64,000 nt of DNA from JAGDZR01 sp049115695 (GTDB lineage: Bacteria > Bacteroidota > Bacteroidia > Cytophagales > Cyclobacteriaceae): the NCBI GenBank assembly GCA_049115695.1, contig JAGDZR010000012.1, positions 186,001 through 250,000 on the forward strand, read 5' to 3'. Below are positions 53,632-62,126 of this stretch, in pieces. The notes under the pieces were generated by a model, which did not search any database, had not been told where the DNA came from, and worked only from the letters and a program-made list of their open reading frames with translations. A program made the position numbers and the translations under genes. Positions within the stretch are counted from its first letter, which is position 1; the number at the start of each line of letters is the position of its first letter.

Positions 53632-54816
53632 ATGAAACAGCTGTACATTTTAATAATAATGGTAATGTTTGGATGTGCTAATCCAGATGTATTAGTTGAA
53701 TTGAGCATCACCAATCCTTCAGATATTGATCGAGAGGAGGTGATCAACATCGAAGTAAATGATCTAGTTGGTCCTATTTCAGTAATGGACGAACAGGGTA
53801 CCATTATGCATGAATCATTGGACCTGAATGATGATGGCAAAATTGATCAGGTACAGCTGTTGGTTGCACTTGCACCAAATGAAACAAAAGCAATCAAACT
53901 GCAAAGTGTCGGTACTGCACCTACGTTCGCAAAATTGACACAAGCAGAACTCTCACATAAGATCAATGGAGAGTGGAAAGAGCGCGAATATATTGGTGGT
54001 GAGTTTAAAAATGTCAAAAGTTTGAGCGTGCCATCCGAGCATACAGATCATTCCTGGTATGTCAGGTATGAAGGGCCGGGATGGGAATCGGATAGGGTAG
54101 GTTATCGGTTTTACCTGGACTGGCGAAATGGTATGGATATTTTTGGAAAGACTACTACAGATATGGCACTCCACAAAATTGGTCAGGATGGGTTTGATTC
54201 TTATCATGAAATGCAGGACTGGGGAATGGATGTCTTGAAAGTAGGAAAATCTCTAGGATTGGGTGCCATTGGAAGACACCTCAATGACTCGTTGTATCGT
54301 TTTCAACAAACTGATTCTGTGTATTGCGAAGTGAGCAAGAATGGATTGCTTGAATCCGGCATCACCACCAACTATTATGGTTGGCAGACTGAACAAGACA
54401 AGGTAACATTGACATCAGAGATTAGCATTCTGGCTCGAAGCAGAATGAGTCAGCACAAAATCAGGTTAAGTGCACCCATGATTGGTTTTTGCACTGGTTT
54501 GGTGATCAATGAGCAAGAAGAATATATTAGAAAATCAGATGGAGCCTTTACCCTGCTAGCCACTTATGGTCCTAACAGCCTGAATGATGATGAACTCGGA
54601 ATGGCCATTATTGTCAAAACAGCGGATATTGATCAGGTTTTTGATGATGCTCATAGTCATGTAGTGACATTCAAGCCTCAAAATAACCTGACTTACTATT
54701 TTTTAGCAGCCTGGGAGCAAGAACCAAACGGAATTGGTAATCTCGCTGATTTCAAGGTCTATCTAGATCAGGAGTTGGTAAAACTGAATAACCCTGTACT
54801 AAGTAGTTTGAAATAG
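53632..54816 (+). CDS. DUF4861 lipoprotein
   Basis: A 394-aa lipoprotein (lipobox MFGC15) of the DUF4861 family, known mainly by its presence in pectin and rhamnogalacturonan loci. Recognisable segments are WYVRYEGPGWESDRVGYRFYLD and GQDGFDSYHEMQDWGMDVLKVGKSLGLGA, both aromatic-rich like a carbohydrate-binding or lyase beta-sandwich. It begins 17 bp after the pectin methylesterase gene. Function unknown; periplasmic or outer membrane. Confidence 0.8.
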   Translation: MKQLYILIIMVMFGCANPDVLVELSITNPSDIDREEVINIEVNDLVGPISVMDEQGTIMHESLDLNDDGKIDQVQLLVALAPNETKAIKLQSVGTAPTFAKLTQAELSHKINGEWKEREYIGGEFKNVKSLSVPSEHTDHSWYVRYEGPGWESDRVGYRFYLDWRNGMDIFGKTTTDMALHKIGQDGFDSYHEMQDWGMDVLKVGKSLGLGAIGRHLNDSLYRFQQTDSVYCEVSKNGLLESGITTNYYGWQTEQDKVTLTSEISILARSRMSQHKIRLSAPMIGFCTGLVINEQEEYIRKSDGAFTLLATYGPNSLNDDELGMAIIVKTADIDQVFDDAHSHVVTFKPQNNLTYYFLAAWEQEPNGIGNLADFKVYLDQELVKLNNPVLSSLK

Positions 54817-54855
54817 TATTTTAATCACAAAAGAATGCTAGTAAATTAGATTCCA

Positions 54856-57800
54856 GTGCGATTTCTTTGTTGGACCATATTGTGTTGTTCATTCCTGACG
54901 CTTAGCGCCCAGGATGTTTATACCCCTTCCAGGCCTGATCCAATGTTGGAGTCCTGGAGGTATTCGTACTTTCCGGAGTTGGAAGGTTTGGGTATCAGAG
55001 ATATGACCGCAATACCCCCATTTGAACTTTTCTGGTTTGCACTTGACTCAGGTGTCATGTCTTATGATGGCTACAACTGGGTGCATTATGGTCACGAAGA
55101 TGGATTGGATGGAGGGGCAGTTTTCAAGATCGTGGCTGACGAGCAGGGGAAAGTTTATGCTGCCACCGCCAAAGGGATATATGCCTTTGATGGTGACAAG
55201 TGGGAATCATTGTTTGTAATTGAAAACCGACTCAATTGGGTAGTGTATTCGCTAAGTGTATTAGGAAACAGTGTTTGGGTAGCTTCAGATCAAGGGGTGG
55301 TATCTATTTCAGACAATCGATCGATTGTGCTCACAAGTAGGGACAGGTTGAAGTCACTGAATGAGCAAGAATTTGATGAGGTATTGGTCATCCCATCAGA
55401 AATGCTTTTGAATGAGAGTTTTGAGTTTTTCTCGGACATAGTTCAAATAGATTCAGGCAAGATTTGGCTTGGAGTAACTTATGTATCTGATGAGTCTGGA
55501 GCGGTCATCGAAATTCAGGAGAATGATGCAGGTCAAATTGTATCTTTTGAAAAAATAGAAGGTGACACCAACGTTTCTCTTGGATCGGAACAATCGTTCC
55601 TAAAGTTGGATAGCGATGATATCTGGGTGATCAACAAAATGAATAAGATGCCACCGGTACATCTGGTGAATGGTCAGTGGAGTGAGGTGCCATTTGGATC
55701 TTTGTTCAACGATGATGAATATGGAGAAAATATCGTTGCTACCAACGATGGCCGCATATGGATCAGTGCCATAGGTAATTTGTATTGTATGGATTCTAAT
55801 GGTGAGGTTGCTAAATATTCACATTTGAATTCAGAAATTCCCCAGGCACACATTGGGTTATTTACTGCCGGTAATGACATCTGGATATATGGGTATCAGT
55901 CAACTGTATTCAAGGTAGATTTATCTGATCAACAGTGGTTAACATTTGACCATTTGAACTTTGCAGGATCTACAACCGATCAGACGGAGTGGTTCTTAGA
56001 ATCATCAGGAAAAATAGTTTCCAGGAAAGACGACAATTGGTTGAGCTATGGAAGTAAACACGGCACAATAGATGCTCCGGTAAGAGTTTTTATAGACGGA
56101 GACAAGGTATGGGCTGTAGGTAGCCATCAGGATGTGGCGGCTGCAAGTTTTTTTGATGGTGATGGATGGACCATTTTTAAGTTCGATTCGATTTCCTGGG
56201 GGCTCGACTATCGTGATTTTGCGGTGACTGACAATGGTGATGTTTGGCTCGGGGGATGTACTGATGTGTTTTTTGAAAAGGGGCAAACAGGAGGCATGAT
56301 ATTTATTGAAGATCCTTACGGCCCAGCACCGGGCATTAAATTGCATCCAGCCAGAAGCAATGGATATGATCAGCTAAATGCATATGGACTAGCGCTGACC
56401 AATGATGGGTACCTATGGGCAGGAGGTACAAAACTGCATTATTTTGACGGGATTAGGTGGTTCGTACACCCCAATCGAGATTTTCATGATTTTGTCAATA
56501 TTCTTTATACCGACCCAGACAAGAGACTGTATGTTGGATCGAGGCAACACGGTTTGTTTATCAAAGATGGAAATGATTGGTTAAACTATAATTTGAAAAA
56601 TGGGTTGAATAGCAACAAAATCATAGCCATTGCAGAGGGGGCTCAACAGGATGAGGTATGGGTGGCTACTGATCGGGAAATCAGTTTTTTTAACGGCAGT
56701 ACCTGGTTGAATGATGTTTTTCCCAGAGAATTAAGGTTAACCAATGAAGGTGGTGATCTGATCAATCATAATGGGGACCTATGGATCAATCAATCGCCCA
56801 GAGAATGGAAAAGAAGAGTTTATAACGAACAGAATCCATCAGATGAAGTTAAAAGTAGATTCAGATGTGTAAAGTTCCAACATTCAAGTCATCATCCAAA
56901 CACAGAGATTAGTTATTATAATGCAGAAGTGGAATCAGACGGCAATACTTTTGTCTCATGGACAGGGAAACATTATTTTAATAGCATTCCCAGAGAAGCT
57001 CTCAGATACACCTACAAACTCAATGATGCTGAATGGTCCGAGTATTCCAGCAACACATCTATCACATTTACAGGATTGGCTAGTGGGAAATATGTGATTC
57101 AAGTCAGGGCCATTGATAAAGAAGGAAATTTGGATCCAACTCCAGCGATCGCTTCTTTCATTGTGAACCCCCCGGTTTGGAGAGAACCATGGTTCATTGT
57201 GCTGCTCACAGTCTTCCTGATCATAATTACCTATTTTCAGGGTAAGCTGTTTCGCCAGCGTCAGGCATTGGTAGACCTGAATCACTCACTCACTCGCGTC
57301 AATGATGACTTAGCCTCCAAAAATGATGAAATACAAAATCAAAACAAGACATTGTCTGAAGCCAATCAGAAAATTGAAGAACTTTCTAAAGCTAAAGTTG
57401 ATTTTTTCACCAACATCACCCACGAGCTCAAAACGCCATTGAGCTTGATAATCGGTCCAATCGATAAACTTTTGAAGGAAAACATTTCAAGGGATAGACA
57501 AGTTGATTTTCATCAGGTGGTGAGGCGTAATGCGGTCCGCTTACAAAGGTTGATTAATCAACTGCTGGAAGTCCGTCGAATTGAGGCAGGTCATCTTGAT
57601 TTGAAATTGAGCCACAAGGACGTAGTAGACTATGTGAGAAGTACATTGGAATACTTTCAGGATCAAACATTTACCAAAAAAATAACGCTTAAGTTCAAGA
57701 GTGATGTCGAATCCCTCGAAGCGACATTTGATGAGGATAAAATGGAGAAGATCCTGTTCAACCTGGTGTCAAATGCCATCAAGCACAGTCACGACAAGGG

Positions 57801-58938
57801 AGAAATTGTGGTGGAAGTCAGCCGGAAAGCGTTACATAAGGATTATTACGTTCTGCTAGTGGAGGATTGGGGTACAGGCATGGATGAAGAAACCAAAAGC
57901 CATCTTTTTGAAAGGTTTGCAACCGGACCTGAAATTGATGAAGGGAAAGTTGAGGGAAGTGGTATTGGCATGTCGTTTGTAAAAGAGTTGGTGGATGTGC
58001 ACGAGGGATTCATTGAGGTTCAAAGTGAGTTCAACAAAGGGACATGTATTCACATAGAATTACCTATACGACTTGCCAACATTTCAGCAACTGAGGTATC
58101 GTCAGAAATCAGTATTGAAGTTGAAAAACTAAATGGCTATCAGCTGGGGACTGTAAGCGAGCAGTTTTATGATGATCAGCGACCCACTGTCCTTGTGGCA
58201 GAGGACAATGCTGATATGAACTTCTTTATTTGCGAAGTGCTATGGGAAAAGTACAATGTTATTTCAGCAGAGAATGGAATGGAGGCATTGGAAAAGCTAG
58301 AGGATAATTATGTCGATTTGGTGATTTCAGATGTCATGATGCCCGAGATGGATGGATTGTCGCTATGTCGAAAAATCAGGGAATTGCCAGCAGTGAGTCA
58401 TACTCCTGTCGTACTACTGACAGCCATGGGAGCGGATGACAAAATGCTAAAGGGATATGAAGCTGGTGCGGATTCATACATCGTAAAACCATTTAACCCT
58501 GGCGTACTGCTCGCCAGAGCGAACAATCTATTAGTAGCGCGAGAACGCTTAAAAGAGAGTTTCCAGCAAAACTTAAACTTTGTTCCAGAAGATGTTCAGG
58601 TAAGCTCATATGATGAAATATTTCTGAATAAGCTTTCAGAAGGTATCAAAGACAATTTGTCGAATTCCAATTTTGATCTGGCTAAGATGGCTGAGGTTAC
58701 CAATCTTAGCTATGCTCAATTTGGCAGGAAGGTGAAACAATTGACTGGAAAGAAACCAAAAGAATTGGTCATGTCCTATCGGATGACACGGGCCAAACAA
58801 TTGTTGACTCAACAGAAGATCAATGTTTCTGAAATCGGATACATGGTAGGATACGATGTACCTAATTCTTTCACACGAGCTTTCAAGGGAGAATTTGGGA
58901 TGTCACCCACTGAGTATGTGGAGCAATTGAATAACTAG
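54856..58938 (+). CDS. Hybrid two-component sensor/regulator (HTCS)
   Basis: A 1360-aa one-protein signalling system typical of Bacteroidota polysaccharide loci. Order: signal peptide 1-19, two beta-propeller-type halves with many WxxxxxGL/GIYxFDG-like repeats (20-690), a Y_Y_Y domain (about 695-765), membrane segment 779-799, dimerisation coiled coil, HisKA (H856 in THELKTPLS), ATPase (NLVSNAIKHSHDKGE, GSGIGMSFVKELVD), REC (D1159 in VISDVMMPEMDG) and an AraC helix-turn-helix to the end. Start is GTG (54856), 39 bp after the DUF4861 gene. Its last codon TAG is formed by the first base of an inserted element. Confidence 0.93.
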   Translation: MRFLCWTILCCSFLTLSAQDVYTPSRPDPMLESWRYSYFPELEGLGIRDMTAIPPFELFWFALDSGVMSYDGYNWVHYGHEDGLDGGAVFKIVADEQGKVYAATAKGIYAFDGDKWESLFVIENRLNWVVYSLSVLGNSVWVASDQGVVSISDNRSIVLTSRDRLKSLNEQEFDEVLVIPSEMLLNESFEFFSDIVQIDSGKIWLGVTYVSDESGAVIEIQENDAGQIVSFEKIEGDTNVSLGSEQSFLKLDSDDIWVINKMNKMPPVHLVNGQWSEVPFGSLFNDDEYGENIVATNDGRIWISAIGNLYCMDSNGEVAKYSHLNSEIPQAHIGLFTAGNDIWIYGYQSTVFKVDLSDQQWLTFDHLNFAGSTTDQTEWFLESSGKIVSRKDDNWLSYGSKHGTIDAPVRVFIDGDKVWAVGSHQDVAAASFFDGDGWTIFKFDSISWGLDYRDFAVTDNGDVWLGGCTDVFFEKGQTGGMIFIEDPYGPAPGIKLHPARSNGYDQLNAYGLALTNDGYLWAGGTKLHYFDGIRWFVHPNRDFHDFVNILYTDPDKRLYVGSRQHGLFIKDGNDWLNYNLKNGLNSNKIIAIAEGAQQDEVWVATDREISFFNGSTWLNDVFPRELRLTNEGGDLINHNGDLWINQSPREWKRRVYNEQNPSDEVKSRFRCVKFQHSSHHPNTEISYYNAEVESDGNTFVSWTGKHYFNSIPREALRYTYKLNDAEWSEYSSNTSITFTGLASGKYVIQVRAIDKEGNLDPTPAIASFIVNPPVWREPWFIVLLTVFLIIITYFQGKLFRQRQALVDLNHSLTRVNDDLASKNDEIQNQNKTLSEANQKIEELSKAKVDFFTNITHELKTPLSLIIGPIDKLLKENISRDRQVDFHQVVRRNAVRLQRLINQLLEVRRIEAGHLDLKLSHKDVVDYVRSTLEYFQDQTFTKKITLKFKSDVESLEATFDEDKMEKILFNLVSNAIKHSHDKGEIVVEVSRKALHKDYYVLLVEDWGTGMDEETKSHLFERFATGPEIDEGKVEGSGIGMSFVKELVDVHEGFIEVQSEFNKGTCIHIELPIRLANISATEVSSEISIEVEKLNGYQLGTVSEQFYDDQRPTVLVAEDNADMNFFICEVLWEKYNVISAENGMEALEKLEDNYVDLVISDVMMPEMDGLSLCRKIRELPAVSHTPVVLLTAMGADDKMLKGYEAGADSYIVKPFNPGVLLARANNLLVARERLKESFQQNLNFVPEDVQVSSYDEIFLNKLSEGIKDNLSNSNFDLAKMAEVTNLSYAQFGRKVKQLTGKKPKELVMSYRMTRAKQLLTQQKINVSEIGYMVGYDVPNSFTRAFKGEFGMSPTEYVEQLNN

Positions 58939-59201
58939 GGTCTGCTGAAAAACGTCTTCTTTTGCATTTTTCTTTATTTCAGTGCTTCCTGATTCACAGA
59001 GCTTGAGTTTATCAACAAGTACAAGATTTTTCAGACAAGTATGTATGTGTTTTCCCATGCATCCTCCAAAATGCGAATTTGCATTTTGGAAGCCTAGTCT
59101 CAGGCACGTCACCTGCTTCCCGGGCTCATTTCGAAGTATACCAATACATCATCAATTCGCCTGATTGCATCTGGCGCACCTGAGACTTTTTCAGTAGACC
59201 C
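58938..59201. mobile_element. MITE-like non-autonomous element with terminal inverted repeats
   Basis: A 264-bp segment. Ends are GGGTCTGCTGAAAAA on the left and, read inward from the right, GGGTCTACTGAAAAA, matching 14 of 15. TAACTA flanks both ends (58932-58937 and 59202-59207) and is probably the target duplication, although 4-bp AACT with longer ends fits equally. It holds no open frame. Inside are two stem-loops: a 10-bp stem at 59065-59090 and AGTCTCAGG/CCTGAGACT at 59096-59104 and 59179-59187. It lies between the two stop codons of convergent genes. The transposase family is not identifiable here. Confidence 0.75.
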
Positions 59202-59204
59202 TAA

Positions 59205-60623
59205 CTAGCTTTTTGTTACATTGACGATAGCCCTTCGATACCGTGTCAATGGGGGTTCACCATCATCTGAAAGCAGCAATAAAATATGAAGTTGGTCTCC
59301 AGGAGCAGCATTTTTTGGTACCTTGAAACTTGTCGCTGACTTGTTTGGATTTTTAATCTCAATATCACCATCGTAAGTGCCAGGTTCTGGATAGTATTCC
59401 CAAACATAAGACAATGCATTTCCATCTATGTCATGACTGCCTGTTGCATCCAAGGTAATCTTTTGACCAGGTTTGGCATTTATCATTACCGCATCGAATG
59501 ACTGGTCCCCATTGAGAACAGCTGTTGAAGGATGATTTGCTTCATCAAAATCATTTACACACCAATCCATTCTGGCCTGATATTCATTTTGAAACTCATT
59601 AGCCCAGCGACCAATTGTATGGCCCAATTTGTCCTTCTCAATGTTGGAGGGAATATCAACCCATTGGTTATCGGATCCTTCTTTCAACCTGAGTCTTCCT
59701 CCCCAGCCACCCCAGTTAGGGTTTTCCATATTGCTCAGTCCATTAGGAATGAGACCTAGATATGTTTCGGTATCCGCACCGCCAAGTTTCCCCCAGCGTA
59801 TCGGACATAAAGCCCCAAGTGGACCATGATCAAATCGAACATTAGTATCAAGCCACTCTTTGCTATGGAGTTCAGGTGGGGCTGAGTAAACGACTCCACC
59901 TGTTGATACAATGTAGAACAAGTCTGGGAAGTTTTCCTGAATCCAAACACCTGTAGCATCTTGATTTCCCCAGGCATAGACCCGGAGTTTGGATACAAAT
60001 CTTTTTAGTTCTTCTTCACTGCGATCGTTTCTAACTCTCCAAAGTGCCTGAGCTAACTCAACTGAACCGCCCCATATCGGTATCCATAGCGGTCTTGGAT
60101 CTTCTCGATCGGCTGCTTCAATGATTAGCATAGAAGCACCAGTATCTTTTCCTTTACCGATAAGTTTTTCTAGTGGATAGTGACCACTACCTTCTCCTGC
60201 CACACCAGCTCGTATATCGAAAGGAGAGTCCCTTCCTGTTAAAACTCCTTTTCTAATTTTCGTTAATAAGAAGTCTGCCTCTGGCCACCCCTCACTGTGT
60301 TTCATAAGATTAGGCCGTACTTCTCTATATGCCTTGAGGAAGTTGACGATGTATTGTGGTTGAGGTTCTCCATCTAGTGGGCGATGTTTTTCTTCCGGAA
60401 AAATGCGAATGGATGTGGCAATAATACCCTCAATGTCATATTGGTCTGCAAACATCAAAAAACGCGTAAATGATTGTTCATCGTCCCGATCACCGCCAAT
60501 ATCTGTCAAAAGAACTATTCGCTTCTTGTCAGGGGTGGAAAGGCCCTTGATTTGCGAATAGCTATCCTGGATTAGTAATAAACAAAAAGTAAGCGTAGCA
60601 AAGAGTAAATGTGATTTTTTCAT
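59205..60623 (-). CDS. DUF1593 (Sde0182-like) secreted protein, paralogue 2
   Basis: A 472-aa secreted protein from the ATG at 60623 (signal MKKSHLLFATLTFCLLLIQDSYS); an ATG 17 codons upstream adds a non-signal stretch. The nucleoside-hydrolase-like domain has LLTDIGGDRDDEQSFTRF and WGGSVELAQALW, and the C-terminal PKD-like domain has GSHDIDGNALSYVWEYYPE. It ends exactly at the element's right flank, on a TAG complementary to the duplicated TAACTA. The gap to paralogue 3 is small, so they form an operon running left. Confidence 0.82.
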   Translation of the reverse strand: MKKSHLLFATLTFCLLLIQDSYSQIKGLSTPDKKRIVLLTDIGGDRDDEQSFTRFLMFADQYDIEGIIATSIRIFPEEKHRPLDGEPQPQYIVNFLKAYREVRPNLMKHSEGWPEADFLLTKIRKGVLTGRDSPFDIRAGVAGEGSGHYPLEKLIGKGKDTGASMLIIEAADREDPRPLWIPIWGGSVELAQALWRVRNDRSEEELKRFVSKLRVYAWGNQDATGVWIQENFPDLFYIVSTGGVVYSAPPELHSKEWLDTNVRFDHGPLGALCPIRWGKLGGADTETYLGLIPNGLSNMENPNWGGWGGRLRLKEGSDNQWVDIPSNIEKDKLGHTIGRWANEFQNEYQARMDWCVNDFDEANHPSTAVLNGDQSFDAVMINAKPGQKITLDATGSHDIDGNALSYVWEYYPEPGTYDGDIEIKNPNKSATSFKVPKNAAPGDQLHILLLLSDDGEPPLTRYRRAIVNVTKS

Positions 60624-60682
60624 GTTTGTCCGTTTTTTGCCATAGTCCATCAATTCCGTTATTAATTGATTCATATAGGTAA

Positions 60683-62122
60683 TTATTTAACCTCAACAAC
60701 TACTCTTTGGTACCTGGTTAATGGAGGCGTATTGTTATCCGTCACTTCACAAACAATATGGATTGTTTTGCCTTCACTACTAGCGGGTACTACGAATGAA
60801 GCCGCTTGATTATCGGAACCCTTCAAGTCAATTTCACCTTCATAAGTATCCGCTTCTTCATATTGCCACCATTCGTAGGTGAGCTGATCTCCATCTGGAT
60901 CAGATGTGCCCATTGCGCTGAGTTCAATCAACGTTCCCGGCTTGGCAATTAGGTCATTTGCATGATCTAAAACAACTTTAGGAGGATGGTTGGCCTCTTC
61001 GTAAGACTTAACACACCAGTCGGCCCTGGCAGCCCAATCATTTTGTTGTACAACTGCCCAACGCCAAGCTGGTTTGAAAAAATTCATCATTCTTTCATCC
61101 TCATGTGCCGTCATACCAGCATTGATACTTAGCCTACCCCAGCAGGTTTCCCGAAAATATCGTCCTTCTGGATGCACGTAACCCTCGTATGGTGGTGGGT
61201 CCATCCAAGTGTTGTCTCTTACCCAAATGAATCGGCCTCCCCAGCCACCCCAATCGGGTGATTCCATACTTCTTAGACCTGTCTGTATGTTGTGCAAAAA
61301 GGCAGGAGAATCTCCTTCGGATCGAAAGTCATTTTCTTCGAAACCTTTGTCTCCCTTTTTGTGAGACTTGTAAAGCGCACAAAGTGGTCCATGATCTTGT
61401 AGTATGTTTTCTCTCATCCATGGAGCTTCAAAATAAGAGTGTTGGTCTTTCGGTAAGATTTTCTTCCAGCGATAGGCGATTGCTTCAAATTGATCTGAAA
61501 TAATAGAGGTAATTTGATATTTGCCCCATTGTGGCAATATGTAGCTCTGAAAAGTAGAGTCTTGTTCGAAAATGCCATATAATCTTATTTTTTTGGCTAC
61601 TTCGGCCATTCTCTCAGGATGTTCTTCTTCGATCGTCTTAAGTGCCCGAGCGATGGTATTAAAACCACCCCATGCTTGAATCCAAATAGGTCGAATATCT
61701 GTTTCATCGAGCAGCACATCCACTATCAATTGAGATCCTTCTGTTAATATCTCCATTTCACCTTCTGCACTCATATTACCCATTCGTGTCTTCTTTCGAA
61801 GAAACGAAGGTGTAGGGAAATCAGGATCGTGCTTGACAAGATTTGGATAGATTTCGCGATATGCAGCTAGATAAGGATCTATCCATTCGTCTCCTGCCCA
61901 TTCATGGCCTTGCCAGTGATATTGAGAACTGGTTGTAACGATTCCTTCTATGTCAAATTCGTTGGCGCAGAGCAAAAACCTGACCATTGAGCATTCATCA
62001 TCTATTTCACCATCAGTAGTGACGATGATTCGTGGTTTATCTTGTGCGGAAACTTCCGTTAAAATCGTTCCTGACATGAAAAGTAGCAGGAAAATGCGCG
62101 CAAATATTTTGTGTGATTTCAT
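60683..62122 (-). CDS. DUF1593 (Sde0182-like) secreted protein, paralogue 3
   Basis: A 479-aa secreted protein from the ATG at 62122, chosen because it gives MKSHKIFARIFLLLFMSGTIL and because an ATG at 62140 overlaps the upstream gene's end. Motifs are TTDGEIDDECSMVRF, the QYHWQGHEWAGDEW block and GTSDPDGDQLTYEWWQYEEADTYEG in the C-terminal domain. It is nearly the same as the 47180 protein in layout and motif spelling, so the two seem to be a recent duplication on opposite sides of the pectin genes. Confidence 0.82.
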   Translation of the reverse strand: MKSHKIFARIFLLLFMSGTILTEVSAQDKPRIIVTTDGEIDDECSMVRFLLCANEFDIEGIVTTSSQYHWQGHEWAGDEWIDPYLAAYREIYPNLVKHDPDFPTPSFLRKKTRMGNMSAEGEMEILTEGSQLIVDVLLDETDIRPIWIQAWGGFNTIARALKTIEEEHPERMAEVAKKIRLYGIFEQDSTFQSYILPQWGKYQITSIISDQFEAIAYRWKKILPKDQHSYFEAPWMRENILQDHGPLCALYKSHKKGDKGFEENDFRSEGDSPAFLHNIQTGLRSMESPDWGGWGGRFIWVRDNTWMDPPPYEGYVHPEGRYFRETCWGRLSINAGMTAHEDERMMNFFKPAWRWAVVQQNDWAARADWCVKSYEEANHPPKVVLDHANDLIAKPGTLIELSAMGTSDPDGDQLTYEWWQYEEADTYEGEIDLKGSDNQAASFVVPASSEGKTIHIVCEVTDNNTPPLTRYQRVVVEVK

Positions 62123-62126
62123 ATTG

